Assembly (NCBI RefSeq): GCF_047663525.1
Contig: NC_092606.1
Location: 3,284,501 to 3,348,500, forward strand
Length of the DNA stretch: 64,000 nt
Origin: Anas platyrhynchos
Lineage: Eukaryota; Chordata; Aves; Anseriformes; Anatidae
Reading direction: 5' to 3'
The position numbers and the translations under genes are program-made. Shown piece by piece: positions 33,901 through 43,976 of the stretch (its first letter is position 1; each line of letters begins with the position of its first letter). The notes beneath the pieces were generated by a model that ran no database searches, was not told the DNA's origin, and saw nothing but the letters and a program-made list of their open reading frames with translations.

Positions 33901-36230
33901 GAAATGCTAACTCATCTCTCCCTGCAGCACGGAACAAAGCCCGCTGCTCAAAACAACCCCGTCCAACACGCCACCGACACCACAACGGGGAGGCAAGGGA
34001 GGGAAACCATTCTGGAAAGCTTCCAGAAAATGCCTCCTTTTACAATTTCATCTCCAAAGACGCAGGGCTGCTAGCACAGACATCACCTTTCAGCCTTGGG
34101 AATCTGTCACCGTTTTCAGGGCCTGCCTGCGCCGGCACGGGGAGCTCAGCCTGTGCCAGAAGGACGACTGCCACCTCTGCTCCAAATCCTCGTCCCACTC
34201 GCCCGCGAGTTGCCTGGCAGCAGCATCCTTGCGATGCAGGAGAGGCTGCGCTGTGAGAGCAGGCGGTGCTGGAGGCTTTCTGGCTGCAAGCTGCCCACCT
34301 CTGCTTCGCGGCCGCGCTCCGGCACGGCTGGCTCCAGCCCCAGCAGGTGCCAGGGGGATGCAAACCAGCAAACCCCGCTTGTGCCACAAATAAACAAACT
34401 GCAAGCTGAGCTCATTTAAAACACCAATGGCTCCGTTTCCTCGTTTATGTTTCAAGAGGGTTGATGCCAGCGTACCACACACGGGGCTACCAGCCCTTCA
34501 TCTGCACTGGCCATGCACCAGAGGGAGGTAAGAGAAGGGCTCGCACGCAGCAAGACGCAGCCCTTCGCCCGTAGCCACCTTCCTGCCAACGCACTACATG
34601 CTCAGCGTGATGGCAGCACTCGCAGCCACTGATCAAGGATATTAAACACCACCAAAACGATGCACATCCAGCATCCTGCAAAATGCAACACCCCTCCCAG
34701 CCCTGCCCCAGGACCAGCCTCAACTGAAGACATGAAGGAAGAGCTCTTCCCACCCGACTGACCAAAGGACCCGAGGGCCATTTTCTGCTCCGATATCTGC
34801 AGCTCTTCTTCTGACCAACACCAAGGATAACGTGCTGAGTTCTGACCAACCTCCTCCAGAACCACTTTTGCCCAACAGCTACTTTATTAATGAGGTGCAT
34901 ACTTTCCATGGCAGTTCAGCCGTCGTGCTTCTAGCTTGCATTTCCATTGAAGGCATAGCAGCCCTAGAGCCACGGGAGAAAAGTCAGGTGAAGATTTACA
35001 GCCCTAGTGCTCACATGACAGAGACTTTATAACCGAATCGAGTCTGAGATGGTCAAGTCAGCTGTTAGCCGACCAGTTTTTGTCATTAGTTCCTCCTGGA
35101 TATCCTCACTAGCCTGCACGTTACTGCCAAGGCATGCGAGCTGACTCGCCTCTCGCAGCTCCGTGCCTACTGACGAATACTTGAGCTGGGAGTTCCTGGG
35201 ATTCTCATTAATTTTTTTTATAGTTAATTATTAACTTTTTTTTTTGGCAAGGCTGGACAATCTGTTTTTAATAATACATTGCTTGAGCCATCCTTTAGTA
35301 ATACTTCATCAGTGAAATTTAAATCTTCCAGAGCCCCGTGGCTGAGCTGTGCAATCCCTAGGTCATACCACGCTACATTTTTCTCCTCCTAACAAAGTGG
35401 CTGCCAACGTGAAACAGGAGAAGCCAGAGTGCAGCTCTGCCTTCCCCCTCCGAGGATCAAAACCTTCTCTGAAGGGCAAATTCAAAGCATCCTCAGCTTT
35501 TTCAACTTTTAATAGCCTTCGCTTGACCCGGGGAGTTCAGTTCTCAGTTCTGTACGAGTCACAGCTGCGGTAAGAGGCGAAAAGCTGCTTATTTTTGGGC
35601 CTCGGCACAACATCCCACCTCGTAACACGCCGGAACAAGGCTGGAACAGGTGCAGAAGCGATCTCTGGCTGCTGTAAGCCTGCGTGGAGGCACCGGAAGG
35701 CGGCTCTTAGGGGTTGCATTCCCACAACTTCCACTGACTCACGCTGCCCGGCACTATCATTTGTTAAAGCAAGAGTGAAGTGAGGATAATAGCTATTTAC
35801 TGAAAACAGAGGAGCGTGATTAGCTTTAATTAGCACTGTCAAGTGACTGGAGATTGTCGGGTACGAGATGTGGGGGAGCTAAGTCTTATTAATTACGTTA
35901 TTTCCTGCAGCCTTAAGTGGCTTGGCCAGTCCGGCGACGCTTCCGGGCACCACACATCCCGCCCCAGCGAGCGGCAGCACTCTCGGGCAGCTCTGGAGGA
36001 TGCGGTGGGTGAGCAGAGGGTGGCAAAACCAGAAGGCAGGAGCATTTGGCTCCTGAACTGCAAGGCCACCATGCGGGCCATGCCCAGACAAGCACGGAAC
36101 AAAGGGGCAAGGAAGGCATGGGAGAGAAAGGATGCTGAGCTTCATCCAGCGAGAACTAGAGCTGGGAGGGATTGGGGGCGGCCAGGAACGAGATTCAGGC
36201 CCTGCAGCCCACCCAAAAAACTGCATTTCA

Positions 36231-36248
36231 CCCCCCCCCCCCCCCCCC
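36231..36248 (+). repeat. Uninterrupted run of 18 C
   Basis: Pure C homopolymer on plus, so G18 on the sense strand of YPEL2 intron 1. Such runs are prone to slippage and sequencing error. Confidence 0.9.
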
Positions 36249-38130
36249 ACCAAAAAGGCAGACCTATAAAAAGTCTTTGTTTGGGGAAAAATAGGTCCGG
36301 CTGCTCAATTGGCATCGCAGCGGCAGCAGACGTGCTGATTTACCAGAGGAAGATGTGCTCTAAGGAAATGAAAAATCCTGGCATGAGTCATAGAAGTCGA
36401 TCTCGTCTATAGATTTGTCTTGGTTTCTGGAAGGAAAAGGAAATCTATCCTTAGCCTTTCATTTCTGTGATTAGATCTGGGGGACAAGGCCTCGGTGTTA
36501 ACAAGCCCAGAAAAGAGGGAACAAACTGAAGGACCAACTCACAGAGAAAGGAAGCCGTGTGTTTTGCAATGGTCTCAAAGCGATAAATACGCTCTGCTTC
36601 GCAATTCTGCCTCGAGCCTCACCGATTAGCTTCCAAGCAGCTAAGGGAACAGAACTCCCCATTTCCCCAAATGCCACTTGGTGATCTCTCCCAAATCCCC
36701 CTGCTCTAGCACTTCAGAGCTGACCTCTGAAGTTCAAACAGACAAAGATTTCCCAGATCACCATCAAAGCCCAGAGAAAGGCGAGCTTTATTGACCTTCA
36801 AGAGGTTTCTAAGCACATGGTCAAAGGCAAGACCATGATGCAAGACCAAGAAGTAAATGTTTTTTTACTCCTCTGCAATCCCTGCAACGCTCCTATGGTA
36901 GTAGCACACTAGATCAAGGAGCTCCCACCTTCTAAACTGCCAGCCAGGATCGACACCAGAGTGACCAGATCCTTAATTATATTCTCTCTCAGCAACAGGT
37001 ATTCAGCCATGAGTCAAGGAGCCTTTGAGGGAATGTGGATTTACAGGTAGCGATGCTGCCTTCCTCAGTGCAACCCTGACTCAACTACCCACACCAAACA
37101 GCAAAGAAAGGAAATCACTTATTCAAAGCCTGTGAATCCAGAGGACACAAGGCAGCCCCATGACCGACACAGCTGTGCCACCTACTCCCAGGCCCTGGCA
37201 CCATGAAAAGAGACACCTGCAAGGGAAGGTTTAAAATTTTAAATAAAAAAAATATTAATAAAATGAAGAAGCACTAGATTAAAGAAATATCTTTGTCCCT
37301 CCTACGGCATTCCCAGTTTTACCTTCCAAGCACCAAAAGCTCATTTTTCTTTTCAGCAGGAGGCAAGAAACAGGGATCCGGTGAGAAAAGGCCAACGTCT
37401 TAGCTCTCCGTTCAACCGTGACCATTACACAGCAAACATTTCAAAGCAAGCAGAGGCGTGGAGCTCGGCACGGCGAGGTCTTAAACAACGTAAACGGGAG
37501 CGCTCTGGAAGCACGAAGTCACAACCACCTCTCCAGGCAGGATCCTCTCCCGCAGCTCTCCGTACCTGCCTGTTTCTGACCGCCTGGCTCAGCAGAGGCC
37601 TCCTCGTGCTGCCCACTGCAAACCTTGGATACCAGCGAAGGAATCAGCAGAAAATCCTCACCTGGAGCACGGAGCAGGCCCTGAGGACGGCAGTGCCAGG
37701 CAGGCAGGTGCCGGGTCCCAGCCCCAGCTCGGCAGCCTGCCCCTGGCCCCTGTGTGTGCCTGGAGGCCGCAGCCCGGAGCGGGTTCACCCCGATTCACCC
37801 CAGTGGGTGTGTGGGGAGCGGGTATGGGGGGGGGTCCGGCTGCGCTTTTGGACCCGTCCCCGTTCCCTTGGCAGCAGAAATCAGCGCCAAAGCCTCACCC
37901 CCAGCCCCACAGAGAGCTGCTTCACCCTCACCGAGCTCCCTCTGTTTTTTCTGCCCCACACCAGGTCCCTGCAGGGCAGGGCGAGACCCGGGCCCCCCCC
38001 CACCGGGGTCCCCACACCTGAGGGCGGCTCGTGGGGGGGGGGCCTCAAGGCCCGGCCTGGGTTGTGGGGGGGGCCCGGTCCCACAGCCCCGAGCTCAGCG
38101 GCTGCCGGGCCACCACGGGCCGGCCTTCCT

Positions 38131-38166
38131 CCCCTCCTCCTCATCCTCCTCCTCCTCCTCCTCCTC
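38131..38166 (+). repeat. (CTC)n trinucleotide tract
   Basis: Imperfect run of TCC/CTC units in the CpG island, within the 5' part of YPEL2 intron 1. On the sense strand it is a GAG-type purine tract. Confidence 0.85.
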
Positions 38167-38334
38167 ACCGTCCCCAGCCCGGACATGTTGCCCCCCCCCC
38201 CCACACGCCTCACACAAAGGCCGCCGCCCGCCCGCCCGGCCCGGTTCGGCCCCCCCCGAGGGAGCAGCCCCCGGGGACGTGTCTGTGAGGGGGGGGAAGC
38301 GGCTGTGGCGCAGCCCGGCCCCGCCGCGCGCGCG

Positions 38335-38361
38335 CCCCCGGCCCGGCCCGGCCCCCCCCCC
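38335..38361 (-). promoter_or_regulatory. YPEL2: Short-loop G-quadruplex motif at start of YPEL2 intron 1
   Basis: On the sense (minus) strand four G runs, of 10, 3, 3 and 5 bases, are separated each time by just CC. This meets the canonical G3+N1-7 rule with 2-nt loops, the most stable class. It begins 11 nt after the exon 1 splice donor, so it is present in nascent RNA and the non-template DNA strand. Confidence 0.7.
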
Positions 38362-38372
38362 GCCGCACTCAC

Positions 38373-38428
38373 TCGCCGCAGCGCGGCCCCAGCGCAGTCG
38401 GAGCGCGGCCGCCGACGCGCCCCAGGCA
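38373..38428 (-). other. YPEL2: YPEL2 non-coding exon 1 (predicted)
   Basis: Defined by a consensus donor GTGAGT at 38367-38372 and a TATA box about 30 bp before the assumed start. It has no ATG in frame with the coding exons, in line with the known YPEL2 structure in which translation begins in exon 2. The 5' end is inferred from TATA spacing, not seen. Confidence 0.55.
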
Positions 38429-38454
38429 GCCCCGCAGCGCCCTCCCACCGCCGC

Positions 38455-38460
38455 TTTATA
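38455..38460 (-). promoter_or_regulatory. YPEL2: TATA box of YPEL2
   Basis: The minus strand reads GCTTATAAAGC within otherwise solid GC-rich DNA, so the AT word stands out. It lies about 82 bp upstream of the exon 1 donor, leaving room for a short first exon. TATA plus CpG island is a less common promoter class. Confidence 0.6.
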
Positions 38461-38494
38461 AGCGCTCCCCCCCGCCGATGGACAGCTCCGCCGG

Positions 38495-38697
38495 CCAATC
38501 GCCGCCCGCTGGCACATAGCAACAAGCCAGCGGTTGGGCGCCGCCGGCCGCAGCCCATTTTGCCTCCGCCAATCAGCGGCCAGAAGAGGACAGAAAAGCC
38601 CGCCTCCTCCTCCCTCCCTGAGCTCACTGCTCGCTCCCCCCCCCCCCCGCGCCCCGCCCGCCTCGCGCAGGCAGCAGCTGGGCCGGCGGCAGCCAAT
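38495..38697 (+). promoter_or_regulatory. YPEL2: Three CCAAT boxes upstream of YPEL2
   Basis: CCAAT occurs at 38495-38499, 38569-38573 and 38693-38697, all in the same orientation (inverted relative to YPEL2) and each with good NF-Y flanks: GGCCAATCG, CGCCAATCAGCG and AGCCAATGGG. They lie 35, 109 and 233 bp upstream of the TATA box. Multiple NF-Y sites are typical of cell-cycle-linked and bidirectional promoters; binding is inferred. Confidence 0.6.
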
Positions 38698-38827
38698 GGG
38701 AGCGGCGCTGGCGCTGCCGGCGTGGAGCGCGGCGGGGGGGACAACAAACAGAGGCCGCTGCCTCTTAAAGGCGCCGCCACCCCCGGGCCCGTGAGGGAGG
38801 GCGGCCCTGAGGGGAGAGGGCGCCGCC

Positions 38828-38971
38828 ATGAGCGCCCCCCCGGCCTTACCCAGCGTTTTGTCACCTCCAGGCCCCGTGTGGCCGAGTGTAGAAGCAGATC
38901 TGGCCTGTACCCACCTGCACGCAGCCCCAACAGATTGTTTTTTGAGGTGTGATTACCTCAGAGCATGTTAA
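38828..38971 (+). CDS. Possible small divergent open reading frame, weak
   Basis: A plus-strand ATG with near-ideal Kozak context (GCCGCCATGA) at 38828-38830 opens a 47-codon frame ending in TAA at 38969-38971. It lies about 400 bp upstream of, and divergent from, the predicted YPEL2 start, where CpG-island promoters often fire antisense. The predicted peptide (MSAPPALP...) has no recognised domain, so this may only mark a divergent non-coding transcript, or nothing. Confidence 0.12.
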   Translation: MSAPPALPSVLSPPGPVWPSVEADLACTHLHAAPTDCFLRCDYLRAC

Positions 38972-41900
38972 TTGAGAGTCCAGCAGCACACAGCCCGAAA
39001 TAAACTGATGGCATCTCGCTGCCTTTTTTTTCCTGGAGTTCTGGTTCATAAATAGTGCCATAACTCTGCTTTTCCTAAGTGTTAGCAACAATTTGTCATA
39101 GTATAAACCATTATTAAAACTGTGCTTTATATCCGTCCTTTTGTCACAGGCAGGGACAGAAGTTACACGTCACATTTGCTCTCTGGGATTATTCTTGCTC
39201 TACTGTTCTACTGCCTTTTAAAATATTCATATGAATATTTTAAGCAATTCTATTGTATTTGGAAATATGGGTAACTACAAGGGGAATGGTCTGTTCTATA
39301 CAGTAAATATATGGACACCAATGCACACTAAGAGCATTAAGCAATGGGTGATACAACACAGTATTTCTATTATTTGTAATAAAATAAAATATCCCATATA
39401 TAGAAAAATAACTTTCCACCTTGCATTATAAGCATAGTTTTCTTCCACACAAGCAAAACACGCCTCTCAGATCACATTACTGAAATGCACGCCAGCTAGC
39501 TAAGAGACTGTATAAACCAGATCTTAAACCACAAAATGGCATTTGTTCCTGTAAGCTGGTGGTACTGCCAAGTACAATTTAAATATCCTATTAATGAAGG
39601 CTTGAGCACCATGGTAGTTGCTAGCAATGAAATAGACTCAAGAAGGAAATTGTCATGTTATCCTTAGTCTGCTACCAGAGCAACAAGAGCCTACTTTGTG
39701 GGCTTACTTTAAGCTTCTTCTTTTCTTAGATAACCTCCTTCCTCTTCAGGCCAGCAACCAGAGCCAACACACCAGATTTTCAGACCCGCAGAACTAGATG
39801 AAGCCATATTTACAAGATCTAGACAAACTTCTGTGCAGGAAGTGGTGAAAAATTTGCTTGAACTTTACATCACCAAGACTCCTCAAAAGTAACCTCAGAT
39901 ACCGAAAATAACAACTATCAGCAAAATAAGTTCGCACAACATGAAAGAGAGGGCTGCTAATGTAAGCTTTTTTGTTTTGTTTTCAAACCTGGAGGTGAGT
40001 TGCACAGAAGTTTTGTTTGTTAATAAAAATGCATGTTATTTACAAGAATATTGAGCTGATTACAACAGAACATTTTGTGTAGATAAAACCAAGCTTGCTT
40101 TAGGATGGTGGTTAATTGGAATTATAATGATATAAGTTGAGTATCGCCATGGAAATCCAGGGGATCACACAGCTTTGAAATCACGGGAAGAAGACTATAT
40201 ATGAAAGCCAAAATTGCTTTTTAAAACTACGTGCTAATCTTTATGAAAATCCTTAGAAAATCTGGTATCTTTTTACGGGTAACTACTTCATTAGCAGCAT
40301 TTTCTTCTGTTTGAAAAAATACAATGCTAGTTAGGTGCTAATTATTTTCTCATTGAAGCTGCAAGTCACATTTTCACAATTGATTCTGCATTACAGAATT
40401 TGGTTGCAAGCTCTGGAAGTGCAGCCTGATAAGCATCATGAATACTTCCGCTGGGCTAAGCTTTTCGAAAATTCATTCACTTTAAAAGTCTGAATTTTGG
40501 ATCTAACCTATTTGACAGCTTGGGTTTCAACTGAACAGCTGAGCAGGATTTTTCATTTATCTATTTGCAAACATCCTGTTTTTGAAACTTGAACAAGACA
40601 GCTAGCGTCTCCCTGCTCCGGGTCTGACATCAGTTTCAGTTTTTATTGTAATTTAAACTAGAAGCTGCCTGGGGCTGAGCCAAAGCATCACCGACTGGGG
40701 CTGACTTTTGCTATTTGACTATCGCTGCAATATTGAGAGGGGAGAAAGTATCAAATTACTCGTGGTATCTCCATATTTTTAGTGCTGCAATAGAATTAGT
40801 AGCACTTAAAATCCATTAACAATCTCAGTTGCTTGGTGCTTACCAGTTTTATTTACTGATGTTATTGGCCTTGTAATATAAAAATACTGCACCTGATATT
40901 GCCTTTGCTTTACTTATGAAATAGGGGTATGTCAAACTTTTTCGATGATATCACAAAACAACGTCTTCAGGTACTTTAGATGAGAGATGGTTTCTTTACC
41001 AACAGCGGTATTTTCCTCCCCTGCTTGCAGCATTACTATTTTCAGTGCCACAACCAAACCGCAGGTGTTTCAAGCCCTTCTTGCCCTCCAAAATCGACAA
41101 GACACCTGACAGCGGAGCTGCAGCGCCCTCAGTACCCCCAGCCTGCTGTCGGCTCATCCTGCTGCCCACAAAATCCTCCTGCACCTTGCAGCAAGACCAC
41201 CGCAAGGCACCGCGCAGCCCGGCCGGCCCCACAGCTGGGCTGCGGCGGCCTCCAGTGGCCCGACAGGGACCTGCGGCTTTTGTGGGGGTTTAAATTATTT
41301 TTCCTGCTTTCTAAACGCTTTTGGTAGCGCATTTCCCACAACCGTTCCCCACACACTCAGGGAACTGAGGGGGCAAACGCAGATCTCAGATTTCTGCTGC
41401 CACCGCAATGGTCTTGCTCACCGATGGAGTGAAGTATAACCTGAAAAATACCCCAAAGCAGCCACACCTCAAGCTTTCTCCTTTTGGATTATGAGCAGGG
41501 TTGAGCTCTGGTGGATATGCTGGTGGAGGCCCAAGTGCCAGTACTGCAGACTTCTCACAGGCTGCACTGTCTGGAGGCATCACTGACTGATGTTTTCCAT
41601 GCTGAAAGACATACATGTGTAGCAGGATGGATGTGAAAACTCGTTCAACGTTTTCCAGTTCCCTGTTCTGGTTTCCTAACCATTTAGACTGTTTTCTTAG
41701 AAATAAACTACTGCCCAGATCAATTGTGGAAATATCATCAGCTACCAAAATCTGCAAAAGGTTACTAAATACTGTTACACACAAAACCCTACTTCGCCTC
41801 TCTTAGCTAATACAAAGCCTCAAGGCTTTAAAATTACACTTGACCTTAAAACCTAGTATTAAATGTAATTTAATGGCAATCCAGAAGGAAAGCTGGAGTT

Positions 41901-42576
41901 TTACCTCTAGAACTGGTGTAAACATTAACCTGCTGATCGTGAGAAAAAGCCCATTGGTATCAGTGCCGTATTTATGGCAGAGCATCACCTAACAAAGGAC
42001 AATACAACACCGCACAGAGACTTGCCACAAATGGTTATCTGGTAGCATTAACTTATTCAAAACACTGCTAGCTTGCTGCTGCCAATTCAGCAGCAGGTAT
42101 CTGTCACCTGTCAAAGGCTTTTTATACTCCATAATCTGTTGATCACAATTTTTTGCATAAGTCTTCTACAGAAGCGAACATGGAAATGACTCACTGTGAT
42201 GGACACAGTTTACTAGAACAAAAGCATCCCAAAGCCATTACAAAAGGGGATTTCAGAACAATTGAAGGGCCACAGCAAGGTCGTTTTAAAAATTAAGTCT
42301 GAATTTCCAGGTATTTAACATTTCAACAGAGACCAAAGAGAAAATGATGTTTAACCAAATAAAAAATGTAGATCAAGCCCTTCTACAATAAAGGCTCTCA
42401 CTTCAGCCTCAGTCCAGTTGCTCTGGTACTGGATTTTACATGCACAGAAAGCTGACCCTTTGCATTTCCCTGTTCATTTCAGATATGGCGTTAAAAATGC
42501 ACGCGTACAATCTTAGAGTACAGCCAGAACTGGGCCACTGATCACTAAGTCAGCTGAACACCAAACAATGTATCTT

Positions 42577-42616
42577 AAAAAAAAAAAAAAAAAAAAAAAA
42601 AGAGAGAGAGAGAGAG
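42577..42616 (+). repeat. A25 followed by (GA)8
   Basis: A homopolymer of 25 A runs straight into eight GA units. Read on the GDPD1 sense strand it is (TC)n then T25, just downstream of an AATAAA word. Confidence 0.9.
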
Positions 42617-42645
42617 GACCTGTCTCCCAACCATAAAAGCTGATA

Positions 42646-42651
42646 TTTATT
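42646..42651 (-). terminator. GDPD1: Candidate distal GDPD1 poly(A) signal
   Basis: The minus strand reads AATAAA, followed 30-75 nt later by a long pyrimidine tract ((TC)n T25) that could act as a downstream element. It lies 3.8 kb past the stop codon. Alternative: the ATTAAA at 43971-43976. Confidence 0.35.
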
Positions 42652-43970
42652 TAGGCATGCAATGCTGTGCTCAGGAATTAAGGACCATGATATCTAAAAA
42701 GCAGCTCTGCTGCTGACAACCACTTTCACACTGAATTACGAAGCACAGGCCAACGCTCTCGCACTTACACAGCTGCTATTGAGCATGGCTACCCAAACCA
42801 CTAGCATATATAATAAATCTCAAAGCATTCTTAAAACAAGCATTTGTTGGCTTATTTCAACTTGCTGTTTTCATCCATGCAGAAATACAGACCCTATTTT
42901 TAAGTTAAGGTCCCAGACAAGCAGGCAGAATCTTTAAATGTAGAAATGCTGATGGCAAGAACACACGCACAGTGTCAGCTCTCCTGCCGTGCTGGTCTTG
43001 GCATTCAGTTACAGCTAAGGTACTAGAGAACACCCTTTTAGCTTCCTCTACCAATATTACACAGGACTTGTCTACTTCAAAATGAAAAGCATATAGTACG
43101 GTTTCAAGAGTTTAGTACATCACATGTACACTTTCCTGCTCTTCTCTGATCTTACATTTTGACTATCTGAATTTGCAGATGCACAGACAGGCTGTGCTCT
43201 TTGAAGCATGCCATGCCTCTTCTGCAGGCACACCTTTGTTTGGAAGCAACAGCACACACTGCAGTATTGAACAAGCAAATTCTCTACAATGTTTTCTAGC
43301 ATTGCATACACAGACTTTTCTATCTTAAAATGAACCAAAGATAAATCAAATAGGAATTGACTTCAAAAGTTTTAGCTAAGAGCTCGTTTACTCATGGCAA
43401 AGGCATGTTTAAATCCCCTGCAGGTTTCATTTAGCTGCAGATGCTATAATTACTATGAGGAAATCAACATAATTGCCAAAAAATTCTAGAAAGTTCAGAG
43501 CATTTAAGATGTCCCCATCTTTTGAGCAACCCTATCCACATAAAAGACCACCATCAAAACTTTGAAGTTTACAATGCTATAAATAGTAACCTCAGAAACT
43601 ATCCTTTCAGGCAAAGAAGTCACAAGAGAGTAGTATTTAGGTTTAGATCTTTTATGAGCAAAGATGTTTGAACATGTCACATTTCAAGAGCATCAATCTT
43701 TCTTTACAAGAAAAGAAAAAAATCACTTCATAGATTTTGAGCTAGAGAGGTCCACAGCATTTTCTGCAAATTAAAAGTGCATGGAATACATGCATCATCC
43801 TTCATACATACAGTATTTGCAACAGGATTGAGAACACAGTAAGTGTTAAACGATATTTAGAGTTAAAATTACCCAAAGGAAAAAAAAAATCTCTCCTTGG
43901 AGAGAGGGATTAACTGAACATCCCCCTGGACAGCTGTGCAAAATCAACAAGAGCTTTTCTGTACAAAGGG

Positions 43971-43976
43971 TTTAAT
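43971..43976 (-). terminator. GDPD1: Candidate proximal GDPD1 poly(A) signal (ATTAAA)
   Basis: The minus strand reads ATTAAA, the commonest variant signal, followed by a GU-rich TCTTGTTGATTTTG stretch. It lies 2.46 kb past the stop codon. I cannot choose between this and the distal site from sequence alone. Confidence 0.35.

Larger units (their letters stand above)
28188..38372 (-). other. YPEL2: YPEL2 intron 1
   Basis: About 10.2 kb. The donor GTGAGT (38367-38372) is clear and the acceptor near 28188 is probable. It contains a G-quadruplex motif at its 5' end, (AAAAT)n at 30899-30919, an 18-base C run at 36231-36248 and a (CTC)n tract at 38131-38166. No alternative first exon is evident, but one could be hidden. 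Confidence 0.75.
37980..38870. promoter_or_regulatory. YPEL2: CpG island with the YPEL2 promoter
   Basis: A dense CpG, very GC-rich stretch with C/G homopolymer runs, a (CG)n patch near 38324-38335 and CT/GC-box-like sequence. It ends abruptly near 38900, where AT-rich DNA begins. It contains the TATA box, the CCAAT boxes and exon 1 described separately. A promoter role is well supported by its position upstream of YPEL2 coding exon 2 on the same strand. Confidence 0.85.
38470..42630. other. Intergenic DNA between YPEL2 promoter and GDPD1 3' end
   Basis: After the CpG island the sequence becomes AT-rich from about 38900. No conserved-looking exon, RNA gene or mobile element could be recognised. 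A 399-bp open stretch on the minus strand (41386-41784) has no ATG at its head and no recognised similarity. The boundary with the GDPD1 3' UTR is uncertain. Confidence 0.6.

Noticed and set aside
37381-38952. Open frames of several hundred codons on both strands across the YPEL2 CpG island
   Set aside because: They are low-complexity Pro/Ala/Arg/Gly translations of GC-rich promoter DNA, open on both strands at once, with no domain. Stop codons are simply rare at this composition.
41386-41784. 132-codon minus-strand open stretch with a PPPAYPPEL segment between YPEL2 and GDPD1
   Set aside because: There is no ATG at its head, no recognised family and no clear splice sites. A run of this length is expected about once or twice by chance in 64 kb.
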